Numbered from the stretch's first letter, positions 1-8,173 are shown. The stretch is DNA of 59,041 bases from Fervidicella metallireducens AeB (GCF_000601455.1 NZ_AZQP01000014.1:1-59041); one strand, 5' to 3'. Notes: a model not told the origin generated them from the sequence alone. Translations and numbers: made by a program.

Positions 1-25
1 CCATTATTAAAAAGGGGGCAAAATC

Positions 26-931
26 ATGAAAAAACTTACAAAACTTTTAGCAACAGTTCTTGCTTTAATCTTTGTTGTTGGAATGTTTGCAGGTTGCAAC
101 AAGAAGACTGCTGAGGGAAGCAAGAAGATAGGTATGGTTCTATCAACTCTAAACAATCCTTTCTTCGTTTCAATGAAAGAGGGAGCAGAGAAAAAGGCTA
201 AGGAACTTGGCTATGAAATTGTAGTATTAGATTCACAAAACGATGCAGCTAAGGAAAGATCAAATGTAGAAGACCTTGTACAACAAGGAATTGGTTTACT
301 GATAATCAACCCAACTGACAGTGATGCAGTTGCTAACTCAATTACAGTTGCTAAGGATAACAATATTCCAGTAATAACTGTAGATAGACAAGCCAACGGT
401 GTGGAAGTTGTAGCTCACATTGCATCAGATAACGTTGCAGGTGGAAAGATGGCAGGGGAATTTATACTTGAACAACTTGGTGGAAAAGCAAAAATGGTTG
501 AACTTCAAGGTATACCTGGGGCATCAGCAACAAGAGACAGAGGTAAGGGTTTCCATGACGCAGTTGATGGTAAAACAGATGTTAAAGTAGTTGCAAGTCA
601 GGCAGCAGATTTCGACAGACAAAAAGGACTAAATGTTATGGAAAATATAATACAGGCAACTCCAGATTTTGATGCTGTTTTTGCTCACAACGATGAAATG
701 GCATTAGGAGCAGTAAAGGCTTTAAAGGCTGCAAACAAAAAGGTAATAGTTGTTGGTTTTGATGGTAATGATGATGCAGTTACAGCTGTAAACAATGGAG
801 AAATGGCAGCAACAATAGCTCAACAACCAGATTTAATGGGAAGTTTAGCAGTAGAAAATGCTGTTAAGGTTCTTAAGGGAGAAACAGTTGAAAAGTCAAT
901 TCCTGTAGAACTTAAGATAATTAAGAAGTAA
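26..931 (+). CDS. rbsB: Ribose-type ABC transporter substrate-binding lipoprotein
   Basis: Extracellular sugar-binding lipoprotein that would deliver ribose or a related sugar to an RbsA/RbsC importer. The N-terminus is a lipoprotein signal peptide: KK near the start, a hydrophobic core, then FAGC with the lipidated Cys at residue 24. Residues about 35-300 form a periplasmic-binding type I fold, with the family motifs [16 protein letters not shown] near the start and GFDGNDDA near the end. The length (301 aa) is normal. The ATG follows a strong AAAGGGGGC ribosome binding site. The transporter ATPase and permease genes would lie upstream, outside the window. A LacI-family regulator follows. 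Ribose is the best guess for the ligand; galactose or allose binders look similar. Confidence 0.88.
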   Translation: MKKLTKLLATVLALIFVVGMFAGCNKKTAEGSKKIGMVLSTLNNPFFVSMKEGAEKKAKELGYEIVVLDSQNDAAKERSNVEDLVQQGIGLLIINPTDSDAVANSITVAKDNNIPVITVDRQANGVEVVAHIASDNVAGGKMAGEFILEQLGGKAKMVELQGIPGASATRDRGKGFHDAVDGKTDVKVVASQAADFDRQKGLNVMENIIQATPDFDAVFAHNDEMALGAVKALKAANKKVIVVGFDGNDDAVTAVNNGEMAATIAQQPDLMGSLAVENAVKVLKGETVEKSIPVELKIIKK

Positions 932-958
932 GCAATAATTCCATATTACACACATATC

Positions 959-993
959 TTAAAGGCATGCTAAGTTGCATGCCTTTAAAAATA
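959..993 (+). terminator. Rho-independent terminator after rbsB
   Basis: Perfect 12-bp stem, arms TTAAAGGCATGC and GCATGCCTTTAA with a six-base loop, followed by an A/T-rich tail. It sits 28 bases after the rbsB stop and separates rbsB from the regulator gene. Confidence 0.8.
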
Positions 994-1027
994 ATAAAAC
1001 AAGCATTTTGTTATATAATAAATTAAT

Positions 1028-1075
1028 GTTATTAATTGGTATTTAGTAAATATATGTTATAATCTAATTAATAAC
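1028..1075 (+). promoter_or_regulatory. Promoter of the LacI regulator flanked by an inverted repeat
   Basis: A TTGGTA -35 (1036-1041) and TATAAT -10 (1058-1063), 16 bases apart, precede the regulator gene. A perfect 10-bp inverted repeat, GTTATTAATT (1028-1037) and AATTAATAAC (1066-1075), brackets the promoter. It could be an operator pair for autoregulation. This is inferred from position only. Confidence 0.4.
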
Positions 1076-1112
1076 AGAGAAGGTACATGGCTGGTAACGG
1101 AGGACGGATAAA

Positions 1113-2111
1113 ATGAAAAAAATAACAATGAGCGATATTGCAAGGATTGCAGGGGTTTCGAAGGCGACTGTTTCAATGGTTTTAAATAAAAAGGATGAAA
1201 ATATAAGTGAAGAGACAAAAAACAGGATATTGAACATTGCTAAGGAAATGAATTACATTCCTAATTCAGTGGCTAGAAGTCTTAGTACAAAAAAATCAAG
1301 TACTATAGGAATAATAGTTCCTGACATAACAAATCCGTATTTCTCGGAAGTTTCAAGGGCTGTTGAAGACTCAGCAAACATATTTGGGTATAACGTTATA
1401 CTATGTAATTCGGACAACGAAACTGAAAAGGAAGAAAAATATGTAGAACTTTTAATAAGTAAGCTTGTAGATGGGGTAATATTTGCAGTAGGAGGTCACA
1501 ATACCAGGGGGATTGAGCTTCTTCAGGAAAACAGCATTCCATTTGTATTGTTAGATAGACATGTTGAAGGTTTTGAGAATTTATATGGTGTTTATTGCGA
1601 GAATCAATTGGGAGTTGTACAGGGTGTAGAATATTTATATGAAAATGGTAAAAGAAATATTGTTTTTGTTAAAGGACCAGGAGATATTGAAATAGCAAAG
1701 CAGAGATTATCTGGTTATAAGTTGACTATGGAAAAGTATGGAATTTATAATGAAAATTTTGTTTATGAAAGCGATTTCACGATGCAGGGCGGTAAGAATG
1801 TTACGGAGAAAATAATAAACGAAATTGAAAAAATAGATGCTATTTTCTACAGTAACGATGCGATGGCAGTAGGTGGCATGAAAGTTCTTCTAAGAAATGG
1901 ATATAAAGTGCCAGATGATATAAGCATAATGGGCTTTGATAATATCCAGATATCAGAATTTGTAGAGCCAGAACTTACTACTATAGGGCAGCCAATATAT
2001 GAAATGGGGCGAGAATCTTGCAGGCTTTTAATAGATATAATAAATAATGTGGATGTAGAAAAAAAGGAAATTTATTTTAAACCCCAGCTAATAAAGAGGG
2101 GAACTGCATAG
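1113..2111 (+). CDS. LacI-family transcriptional regulator
   Basis: DNA-binding repressor of the LacI/GalR family, 332 aa, a typical length. Residues 3-25 are the helix-turn-helix (ITMSDIARIAGVSKATVSMV). The hinge helix follows (NYIPNSVARSLSTKKS, about residues 48-63). Residues about 64-330 are the periplasmic-binding-like effector domain, with GIIVPDITNPYF and GFDNIQISEF. The ATG is preceded by a GGAGG site. Position just after a ribose-type binding protein suggests an RbsR role, but the effector cannot be read from sequence. It has its own promoter and is separated from rbsB by a terminator. Confidence 0.88.
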   Translation: MKKITMSDIARIAGVSKATVSMVLNKKDENISEETKNRILNIAKEMNYIPNSVARSLSTKKSSTIGIIVPDITNPYFSEVSRAVEDSANIFGYNVILCNSDNETEKEEKYVELLISKLVDGVIFAVGGHNTRGIELLQENSIPFVLLDRHVEGFENLYGVYCENQLGVVQGVEYLYENGKRNIVFVKGPGDIEIAKQRLSGYKLTMEKYGIYNENFVYESDFTMQGGKNVTEKIINEIEKIDAIFYSNDAMAVGGMKVLLRNGYKVPDDISIMGFDNIQISEFVEPELTTIGQPIYEMGRESCRLLIDIINNVDVEKKEIYFKPQLIKRGTA

Positions 2112-2153
2112 ACTTTTATATTTAATTGCTTATGTTTTTTGAAAAATCTTTTA

Positions 2154-2181
2154 TTGATTTTTGCAAAGAGTATGTTATCAT
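2154..2181 (+). promoter_or_regulatory. Putative promoter of the thiD leader
   Basis: TTGATT (2154-2159) and TATCAT (2176-2181), 16 bases apart, lie about 30 bases upstream of the TPP aptamer. The bases from 2180 onward match the start region of the antiporter leader at 20723. Confidence 0.45.
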
Positions 2182-2210
2182 TAAATTGAAATTGAATATT
2201 GTGTTTAATC

Positions 2211-2303
2211 ACTAGGGGGGCTGGATGAGGCCAGCTGAGATTAAGATCCTGAGAAATCTTTGACCCTTTAACCTGATCTGGATAATACCAGCGTAGGAAA
2301 GTG
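2211..2303 (+). ncRNA. TPP riboswitch (THI element)
   Basis: Thiamine pyrophosphate aptamer. The conserved pieces are in order: ACTAGGGG, CTGAGA with a preceding CTGG/CCAG stem, an AAGAT/ATCTT helix, ACCCTTTAACCTGATCTGG, and ATAATACCAGCGTAGGAAAGT. This matches the classical thi box. It is followed at 2336 by a terminator, so TPP binding should stop transcription before thiD. This is direct motif recognition. Confidence 0.95.
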
Positions 2304-2335
2304 GACTGAAATAAGATAATTTGTTTAGTTTTTTG

Positions 2336-2364
2336 CACGAATCCTATGGGTTCGTGTTTTTTTA
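2336..2364 (+). terminator. Riboswitch-controlled terminator
   Basis: Hairpin CACGAATCC/GGGTTCGTG followed by eight T. It lies between the TPP aptamer and thiD and is the expected expression platform (transcription attenuation). Confidence 0.85.
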
Positions 2365-2420
2365 TTATGTTTTTTAGATGTTCAAGTATTAAAACTTACT
2401 ATTAGAATGGAGGTATTGAA

Positions 2421-3230
2421 ATGAAAAATGTTTTAACAATTGCAGGCTCAGATAGCTGTGGTGGAGCTGGAATACAGGCTGATTTAAAAACTTTTTCTGC
2501 CCATGGTGTTTTTGGAATGAGTGTAATTACAGCAGTAACTGCCCAGAATACCCAAGGGGTTTTTGGAGTTCAGGATATTTCTGGGGAAATAATTTCTAAA
2601 CAAATACAGGTTATATTTGAAGATATCATGGTAAGCGCAGTTAAAATTGGAATGGTTTCGCAAATAGAAACTATTAATGCTATAGCTGATGAGCTAATCA
2701 AATATAAAGCAGAAAACATAGTTCTAGACCCTGTAATGGTATCAAAAAGTGGATTTCATCTGCTAAAAAAAGATGCAAAGGAAGCTTTAATAAATAGATT
2801 ACTTCCCCTTGCAAAAATAATTACACCTAATATTCCAGAGGCTGAGGTAATTGCAAATATGAAAATAAGAGATATATCAGACATGGAAAAAGCGGCAGAA
2901 ATAATTTCTGGTATGGGCCCAAGGAATGTTCTTATAAAGGGAGGACATCTTGAAATAGATGCAATTGACGTCTTGTATGATGGAAAAAATATGAAACATT
3001 TTGAAACTGAAAGGATACAAACAAATAACACACATGGAACAGGCTGTACCCTGTCATCAGCAATAGCATCTAACCTGGCACTTGGCTACACAATTTATGA
3101 TGCAGTAAAACTTGCTAAGGAATATATAACAGTTGCCATTAGACACTCCTTTCCAATAGGAAAGGGAGTAGGGCCTGTAAACCATTTTTATTCTTTATAC
3201 AAAAGGGCAGGTGTTAATATTGGAGAATAA
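2421..3230 (+). CDS. thiD: Hydroxymethylpyrimidine/phosphomethylpyrimidine kinase
   Basis: Cytoplasmic kinase that phosphorylates HMP and then HMP-phosphate to give HMP-PP, the pyrimidine half of thiamine. It is a 269-aa ribokinase-fold protein, the usual ThiD length. Visible motifs are the N-terminal [17 protein letters not shown] and the anion-hole/catalytic [13 protein letters not shown] near residue 195-208. It starts at ATG with a GGAGG site. The TPP riboswitch and terminator immediately upstream confirm the pathway. The next thiamine gene, thiE, is 426 bases downstream beyond a palindromic element, so the two may not always share a transcript. Confidence 0.95.
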   Translation: MKNVLTIAGSDSCGGAGIQADLKTFSAHGVFGMSVITAVTAQNTQGVFGVQDISGEIISKQIQVIFEDIMVSAVKIGMVSQIETINAIADELIKYKAENIVLDPVMVSKSGFHLLKKDAKEALINRLLPLAKIITPNIPEAEVIANMKIRDISDMEKAAEIISGMGPRNVLIKGGHLEIDAIDVLYDGKNMKHFETERIQTNNTHGTGCTLSSAIASNLALGYTIYDAVKLAKEYITVAIRHSFPIGKGVGPVNHFYSLYKRAGVNIGE

Positions 3231-3282
3231 TAGAAAATTAGATTTATTTAATTTCAGGCTGATAAAAAGTTATATATTGATT

Positions 3283-3500
3283 AGCCCCATGAAGGATTTC
3301 TTGGCATCCCTTCATTTTGCCAATCAATTCTAAACTTTTCTTTGTTTAAAAAAGTCCTACCCTCGGGATGCCATCGTCCTGATGGCCCCTCGGCTCGGCA
3401 CGTCCTGTGCCGATTTACGGACTTTTTTAAAGTCAAAAACTTAAGAATTGCTAAAGCTCATGAAATATGCCTTTTTAAAATCCTTTCATGGGGCTTTTTC
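3283..3500 (+). repeat. Nested GC-rich palindromic element between thiD and thiE
   Basis: The 426-base gap between thiD and thiE holds an unusual nested structure. An outer stem pairs 3283-3299 (starting AGCCCCATGA) with 3478-3495 (ending TCATGGGGCT), with one bulged base, and is followed by TTTTT. An inner perfect 13-bp stem pairs 3345-3357 (TTTAAAAAAGTCC) with 3419-3431. Inside are two GC-rich hairpins with the same GTCCT loop: GCCATC/GATGGC at 3370-3386 and TCGGCAC/GTGCCGA at 3395-3413. An alternative 9-bp pairing is possible between 3302-3310 (TGGCATCCC) and 3365-3373. The core is far richer in G+C than its surroundings. It looks like a MITE/REP-like repeat or a structured RNA. Nothing else is evident at 3500-3656 beyond A/T-rich leader sequence. 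Confidence 0.7.
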
Positions 3501-3656
3501 ATACTTTAGCTAACAATTAGGTTTGCAACAATTTGAATTAAATTTATTTAATTTCATATGTTTATGATTTGTATTGGACATTAATCTAATACCAATAATA
3601 ATTGATTCTGTTGGTATTTCAAAATGAAGAAATGATAATGGAAGGAAGCAGGTTGT

Positions 3657-4292
3657 ATGAAAAATAATATAGATTATAGTCTTTATCTTGTAACAGACAG
3701 AGAGGTTATTGGAAATAGAAACATAATAAGCTGCGTAGAGGAAGCGTTAATTGGAGGGGTAACTATTGTTCAGATAAGAGAAAAAAACACTTCAACAAAA
3801 AACTTTTATAACATTGCCATAAAAATTAAGGAAGTAACAGATAAATATAAAGTCCCACTTATTATAAATGACAGGCTTGATATAGCTCTTGCAATAAATG
3901 CTGATGGTCTTCATGTCGGGCAAAGTGATATGCCCACTGAAGTAGTACGGCAATTATTAGGACCAGATAAAATATTAGGCGTTTCAGCTGCGACAATGGA
4001 GGAAGCACTTAAGGCACAAAGGGATGGAGCAGATTATATTGGGGTAGGAGCTGTCTTTCCAACAAGCAATAAAAATGATGCCAGAATAGTTTCCCTTGAT
4101 TTATTAAGAAACATAAAAAAAGAGGTTAAAATCCCTGTTGTTGCAATAGGAGGTATAAACCAGAGGAATATAGTTAAAGCAATGGAAACGGGAGTAGACG
4201 GAGTAGCAGTAATATCTGCTATATTAAGTAAAGAAAATATTGCTGATGCTGCCAGGAACCTTAAAAAGAAGTGGCAGCCATATCACTTATAG
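3657..4292 (+). CDS. thiE: Thiamine-phosphate synthase
   Basis: Condenses HMP-PP with thiazole phosphate to make thiamine monophosphate; a 211-aa TIM-barrel enzyme, as usual for ThiE. Motifs: VQIREKNTSTKNFY (substrate phosphate region), INDRLDIALAINADGLHVGQSDMP, GVGAVFPTSNKNDA and the phosphate-binding VVAIGGINQRN. The start ATG is preceded by a GGAAGGAAG site with a slightly long spacing. No thiamine gene follows, and no thiM or thiC is seen in the window. Confidence 0.93.
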   Translation: MKNNIDYSLYLVTDREVIGNRNIISCVEEALIGGVTIVQIREKNTSTKNFYNIAIKIKEVTDKYKVPLIINDRLDIALAINADGLHVGQSDMPTEVVRQLLGPDKILGVSAATMEEALKAQRDGADYIGVGAVFPTSNKNDARIVSLDLLRNIKKEVKIPVVAIGGINQRNIVKAMETGVDGVAVISAILSKENIADAARNLKKKWQPYHL

Positions 4293-4318
4293 CTTTTCTA
4301 GAGGGTGATATGACTGCT
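4273..4318 (-). terminator. Terminator for the M28 peptidase gene, overlapping the thiE end
   Basis: Imperfect inverted repeat GCAGCCATATCAC (4274-4286) and GTGATATGACTGC (4305-4317). Read on the minus strand it is followed by a T-rich tail (TTCTTTTT), so it best suits the convergent peptidase gene. It overlaps the thiE stop. Confidence 0.5.
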
Positions 4319-4325
4319 AATTGAT

Positions 4326-5744
4326 TTAAAAAGCATTCTTACTGATATAGTAAAGAATAAGTTCAACAACTTTTTTTGCATCATTTTTGTCGATTTTACC
4401 AGGGGTATCTAAATAGCTGTGATATTCACTGGTTTCCCATTCAATACAGGTAACGGATTGAATATCCTTTGATTCAAAGGGGGCGTGATCACTTCGATCA
4501 CCTACATCATTGATAAATTTTATGCCAAGTAAATCAGCATAGTTACATAATTCCTTCAAAAGTTTTGTAGGCCTACTGTAATAAAAGGTCAGAGGGTTGT
4601 CGTTTTTATGTCCTATCATATCCAGATTAATAACCACACTATCTTCAGGAGGGCAGAGTGGAGAAGAAACAAAATATGTTGAACCAACAAGGCCCTCCTC
4701 CTCACCATTAAATGCTATAAACATAATGCTTTTTTTAGGTTTAATTTTACTTTCTTTAATAGTTCTGGCTATTTCCATAAGAGATGCCACCCCAGAGGCA
4801 TTGTCTAATGCTCCAGGATTATATGTTCCATTTTTATTATTTCCAAGGTGATCAAAGTGAGCAGAAATAATAATATATTCTTTCTCTTTCTCAGTATCAT
4901 TTCCAGGTATTAAACCTATTACGTTTGGAATTTTAACCTTGCTCAAGGAATAATCTACTTTAAGATAGATGGAATTTCCAGAATTACAGTAATTAAGAAT
5001 TTCTTTAAATACTGATGGTATACATGTGGTGTATATAAGACCGTATTCGTTATCATAGACTGTCGGAGTTGGAAGGGACACATTTTTAGTGAAATGTTTA
5101 ACTTCGTTTTTTGGATTATTTAAATCATATTCAAAAATAGCTGCCTTTATATTCGTTGAAGATGATAAAATATTCTGAAAGGAGTATCCTGATAGAAGTT
5201 CGTTTCTTAAATTTTCTGGAACTAAAATAATTTTATCAGTTAAGCTTCGATTTTCTTCATTTAGAACATCTGTATCATTTATATAAAAGCCATTGGCAGA
5301 AATGGTTCCATTTATTCTGGAATTTCTGTATGGAATAATTGAAAAATCCTTTAAGTACTTATATTGTTTTAAAGTCTTTCCATTGGCATCAATTATTTTT
5401 AATATAGGTTCACTATTTAAGTTAAGTACAGATTGTTGATAATACTGTTTATAATCATCTATACCATCAGGAGATTTTAAGCCTATTTCTTTAAAATATG
5501 AAGCAATGAAATCCGATGCAAGTTTATTACCAACTGATCCTGTAAATCTGCCGTCATATTTTTTAGAGGATAATTCTTTGATATTATCTAAAATTCTATC
5601 TGAGCTTATATTGTTTTCTAGTATGTCAAATATTTGTTGTTCATTAGTGGAAGTATTTATGCTTTTGTTATAACAACCGAAAAATAGGAAAGATAACAGA
5701 AGAATAGGAATAAACTTTTTAATGGATCTGTTTTTAAAACTCAT
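4326..5744 (-). CDS. M28-family zinc peptidase, lipoprotein
   Basis: Putative surface-anchored aminopeptidase of the M28 family (472 aa). The signal peptide ends in LFFGC with the lipidated Cys at residue 24. The C-terminal half carries the two-zinc site: SAHFDHLG (His, Asp), GALDNASG (bridging Asp), FNGEEEG (catalytic Glu pair), VINLDMIGH (Asp) and a late His in EWETSEYHSYLD. The middle region (about residues 130-265) resembles the protease-associated insert common in this family. It is a single gene read against its neighbours. The substrate is unknown; related proteins are often called YwaD-like or carboxypeptidase-like. Confidence 0.85.
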   Translation of the reverse strand: MSFKNRSIKKFIPILLLSFLFFGCYNKSINTSTNEQQIFDILENNISSDRILDNIKELSSKKYDGRFTGSVGNKLASDFIASYFKEIGLKSPDGIDDYKQYYQQSVLNLNSEPILKIIDANGKTLKQYKYLKDFSIIPYRNSRINGTISANGFYINDTDVLNEENRSLTDKIILVPENLRNELLSGYSFQNILSSSTNIKAAIFEYDLNNPKNEVKHFTKNVSLPTPTVYDNEYGLIYTTCIPSVFKEILNYCNSGNSIYLKVDYSLSKVKIPNVIGLIPGNDTEKEKEYIIISAHFDHLGNNKNGTYNPGALDNASGVASLMEIARTIKESKIKPKKSIMFIAFNGEEEGLVGSTYFVSSPLCPPEDSVVINLDMIGHKNDNPLTFYYSRPTKLLKELCNYADLLGIKFINDVGDRSDHAPFESKDIQSVTCIEWETSEYHSYLDTPGKIDKNDAKKVVELILYYISKNAF

Positions 5745-5860
5745 TGGGCCTCCCCCTTACAACTTATATATATTATTATACACCTAAATATAATAAAAAT
5801 AGAAATAATTTCAAAAACCTTCAATATAAAAATGTTACAAAAAATATAACTTTACAGTTA

Positions 5861-5889
5861 TTGACATGTGATGGAAAGTTATATAAAAT
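5861..5889 (+). promoter_or_regulatory. Consensus promoter of a candidate small RNA
   Basis: TTGACA (5861-5866) and TAAAAT (5884-5889) with the ideal 17-base spacing. There is no ribosome binding site or credible gene before the terminator at 5952-5985. Confidence 0.65.
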
Positions 5890-5895
5890 TAACTA

Positions 5896-5985
5896 TGAAG
5901 TGGAAATTAAGTCTAATGAGTAGTGTAGGAGCTTTTCGGTTGTAGCTGACTCTGCAATAACTATGTTATTGCAGGGTTTTTTTCT
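5896..5985 (+). ncRNA. Candidate ~90-nt small RNA
   Basis: Transcript predicted from the promoter at 5861-5889 to the terminator at 5952-5985. An AGCT/AGCT stem is possible around TTTTCGGTTGT in the middle. A 16-codon ATG frame begins at about the predicted start site but has no ribosome binding site. The 408-base gap between the peptidase and rubrerythrin genes otherwise holds only the operator-like repeats at 6036-6062. I do not recognise the family. It could also be an attenuated leader, but the next gene is 168 bases beyond the terminator and has its own promoter. Confidence 0.45.
5952..5985 (+). terminator. Terminator of the candidate small RNA
   Basis: Perfect 10-bp stem CTGCAATAAC/GTTATTGCAG with a TAT loop, then GG and seven T. 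Confidence 0.85.
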
Positions 5986-6035
5986 TTTCGAGGGGTTATG
6001 AGTTTTTAATTTATAAATTTAACTAGAATATAAAT

Positions 6036-6089
6036 AATAATTATTTTCTACAAATAATTATTGTAATTCAAAAGAGTTTATGCTAATAT
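6036..6089 (+). promoter_or_regulatory. Rubrerythrin promoter with two palindromic operator-like boxes
   Basis: The self-complementary 10-mer AATAATTATT occurs twice (6036-6045, 6053-6062), 17 bases apart. The second copy overlaps a TTGTAA -35 (6061-6066) that is 17 bases from TAATAT (6084-6089). A PerR-type regulator, which controls this gene family in some clostridia, binds similar A/T palindromes; that assignment is inference. Confidence 0.4.
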
Positions 6090-6152
6090 ATAGTAAAGAT
6101 TAGAATTAAATTTGCAAAATAAATAAATTTGAATTTAGGGGAGGAATAAAAA

Positions 6153-6704
6153 ATGAAAAAATTCGTTTGTACAATTTGTGGTTATGCTCATGAAGGGGAG
6201 GCTGCACCGGTAAATTGTCCACAATGCGGTGCTCCAGCCGAAAAATTTACTGTAATGAATGAGGTAGAAGGACTTGCATGGGCAGATGAACATAGAATTG
6301 GAATTGCTAAGGATATAGATCCAGAGATAATAGAAGGTCTTAAGGCAAATTTCATGGGAGAATGTACTGAGGTTGGAATGTATCTTGCTATGAGCCGTCA
6401 GGCAGATAGGGAAGGATATCCCGAAATTGCAGAGGCATATAGAAGAATTGCCTTTGAAGAAGCAGATCATGCGGCTAAATTTGCTGAATTACTAGGTGAA
6501 GTTGTTACTTCAAGTACAAAGAAAAACCTTGAAATGAGGGTACAGGCAGAACATGGTGCATGTCAAGGAAAGTTAGATTTAGCAAAGAAAGCAAAACAAT
6601 TAAACTATGATGCAATACATGATACTGTTCATGAAATGTGTAAAGATGAAGCAAGACACGGTTCAGCTTTTAGAGGCCTTTTAAACAGATATTTTGGAAA
6701 ATAA
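6153..6704 (+). CDS. Reverse rubrerythrin (oxidative stress peroxidase)
   Basis: Non-heme di-iron peroxidase that reduces hydrogen peroxide in anaerobes. The domain order is inverted relative to classical rubrerythrin: a rubredoxin-like FeS4 site comes first (Cys6, Cys9, Cys22, Cys25), followed by the ferritin-like di-iron domain at about residues 45-180. The iron ligands are visible in [15 protein letters not shown] and CKDEARH. At 183 aa it matches the Rbr3A/B (revRbr) group of clostridia. A good GGGGAGG ribosome binding site precedes the ATG. It is a single gene with its own promoter and a strong terminator. The neighbouring thioredoxin/CcdA pair fits a redox-stress context. Confidence 0.9.
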   Translation: MKKFVCTICGYAHEGEAAPVNCPQCGAPAEKFTVMNEVEGLAWADEHRIGIAKDIDPEIIEGLKANFMGECTEVGMYLAMSRQADREGYPEIAEAYRRIAFEEADHAAKFAELLGEVVTSSTKKNLEMRVQAEHGACQGKLDLAKKAKQLNYDAIHDTVHEMCKDEARHGSAFRGLLNRYFGK

Positions 6705-6720
6705 AAATTAAAAGAGTAAA

Positions 6721-6795
6721 GATGGATAAAAAGCCAAATGAATTCCTTAACTTTTTATTTTATAAAGAATTAAGGTGGTTTTTATCCATCTTTTT
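6721..6795 (+). terminator. Terminator after reverse rubrerythrin
   Basis: Long stem: GATGGATAAAAAGCC (6721-6735) pairs with GGTTTTTATCCATC (6777-6790) with one bulge, extended inside by CCTTAA/TTAAGG, and ends in TTTTT. Confidence 0.8.
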
Positions 6796-6934
6796 GTTAT
6801 GAAAATCTAGAATCAGGAGACGCATTAACAATATTTACAAATAATACATAAATATTCAAAATATTGAAATTGAAATATTAGAAGTTTATAATATATATAA
6901 TTTATGTTAAATTCATTAAAAATGGAGGGGTAGA

Positions 6935-7332
6935 ATGAAAAAAGTATTAAGAATTTTTGTTATTAGTATGTTGATAATTATTATTGCAGGAATTTGGGGA
7001 TACAAAAAATACCAAATAAATAATAGCCAACAAAAAATTGCACAAACCGAATTTAAAAACATGCCTGTTTTATTAGAATTCAGCTCTGATACCTGTTATC
7101 CGTGTAAACAAATGAAACCGATAATAGAAGAAATTAAAAAAGATTATGAGGGGAAAGCTGAAGTTAGAATAATTGATGTATATGAAAATATTGAGTTAGC
7201 CGAAAAATATAACATAAGATTGATCCCAACTCAGATTTTTTAGATAAAGAGGGGAAGGAATATTTTAGACATGAAGGAATTTTCGCCAGAGAAGAAATAA
7301 TAAAGATATTTAATGAGATGGGAGTTAAATAA
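6935..7332 (+). CDS. Membrane-anchored thioredoxin-like protein (interrupted by frameshift)
   Basis: Thiol-disulfide protein: an N-terminal membrane anchor (residues about 5-23) followed by a thioredoxin fold with active site SSDTCYPCKQMKP. The reading frame closes at 7243 in NIRLIPTQIF. The rest of the fold continues in another frame from 7243 to the TAA at 7330 (LDKEGKEYFRHEG, then FNEMGVK). One extra T in the six-T run at 7236-7241 restores a normal ~132-aa protein. The ribosome binding site is GGAGGGG. It precedes ccdA by one base, so CcdA probably passes electrons across the membrane to it. As it stands it lacks the last beta strands and helix. Confidence 0.75.
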
Positions 7333-7333
7333 T

Positions 7334-8020
7334 ATGGGAGAGATATTAAATAATTTTGGTAATATAATATCAAATAATATTTGGCTTGCTTTATTTATGT
7401 CACTTATAGCAGGTGTTGTCTCTTCTTTTAGTCCTTGTGTTCTTTCTTCAATTCCATTGGTTATAGGATATGTGGGTGGCTACGCAAATAAGGATAAAAA
7501 ACTGGCTTTTAAATATTCTTTAATTTTCTGTCTTGGACTTGTCATAACTTTCACCACCTTTGGAGCATTATCAGCAATACTTGGGAAACTTATGACAGGA
7601 ACAGGAAAATGGTGGTATATAATTCTAGGCATAATTATGCTAATAGTTGCCCTTCAGTTGTTAGGAGTTATTGAATTTGGAAATAACTTTTGTAAGTTGC
7701 CAAATAGAAGAAAAGGATTGTTTGGAGCTTTTTTCCTGGGTATTCTGGGAGGAGTGTTGTCATCCCCATGCTCTACACCGGTATTAGTGGCAATTTTAGC
7801 ATTTGTTGCAGGTAAAGGAAATATTTTACTTGGTATTATAATGCTGCTATTGTATTCTATCGGGCATTGTACTTTGATTTTAATTGCTGGTACCTCTATC
7901 AGTTTTATAGAATCAATAAATAATTCAGAAAAAACAAGGGTTATCGGCAAAGTTTTAAAGACTATACTTGCAGTGGCAGTTATTTTTCTAGGGTTTTATT
8001 TAATTTATATTGGAATTTAA
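7334..8020 (+). CDS. ccdA: CcdA/DsbD-type membrane thiol-disulfide transporter
   Basis: Six-helix membrane protein (228 aa) that carries reducing equivalents from cytoplasmic thioredoxin to extracytoplasmic thiol proteins. The two redox cysteines sit in the duplicated motifs SFSPCVLSSIP (about residue 35) and SSPCSTPVLV (about residue 147), as in CcdA. I start it at the ATG at 7334, nine bases after a GGAG site, instead of an earlier in-frame ATG inside the thioredoxin gene. It forms an operon with the upstream thioredoxin-like gene. No cytochrome c genes are nearby, so the partner is likely that thioredoxin. Confidence 0.9.
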   Translation: MGEILNNFGNIISNNIWLALFMSLIAGVVSSFSPCVLSSIPLVIGYVGGYANKDKKLAFKYSLIFCLGLVITFTTFGALSAILGKLMTGTGKWWYIILGIIMLIVALQLLGVIEFGNNFCKLPNRRKGLFGAFFLGILGGVLSSPCSTPVLVAILAFVAGKGNILLGIIMLLLYSIGHCTLILIAGTSISFIESINNSEKTRVIGKVLKTILAVAVIFLGFYLIYIGI

Positions 8021-8148
8021 GTTTCGCATATTAGATGGGACGGATAATATATTCTTTCAAGAATATGTTACTAATCCATAATCATATATATAAGTATTAT
8101 AATTTAATGTGGAAGTCTTATTTAAAAGAATAAAAACAAAAAAGTATG

Positions 8149-8173
8149 GGAGCATTCAGCTCCTTCTTTTTTT
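8149..8173 (+). terminator. Terminator after ccdA
   Basis: Short stem GGAGC/GCTCC with an ATTCA loop, followed by TTCTTTTTTTT. Confidence 0.75.

Noticed and set aside
2072-2338. Open frame on the minus strand covering the TPP riboswitch
   Set aside because: It lies opposite the end of the LacI gene and the riboswitch, has no ribosome binding site and no family features.
7236-7245. Programmed frameshift at the T-run of the thioredoxin gene
   Set aside because: The six-T run is too short for typical transcriptional slippage, there is no stimulating structure, and six other genes show similar one-base gaps, so a sequence error is simpler.
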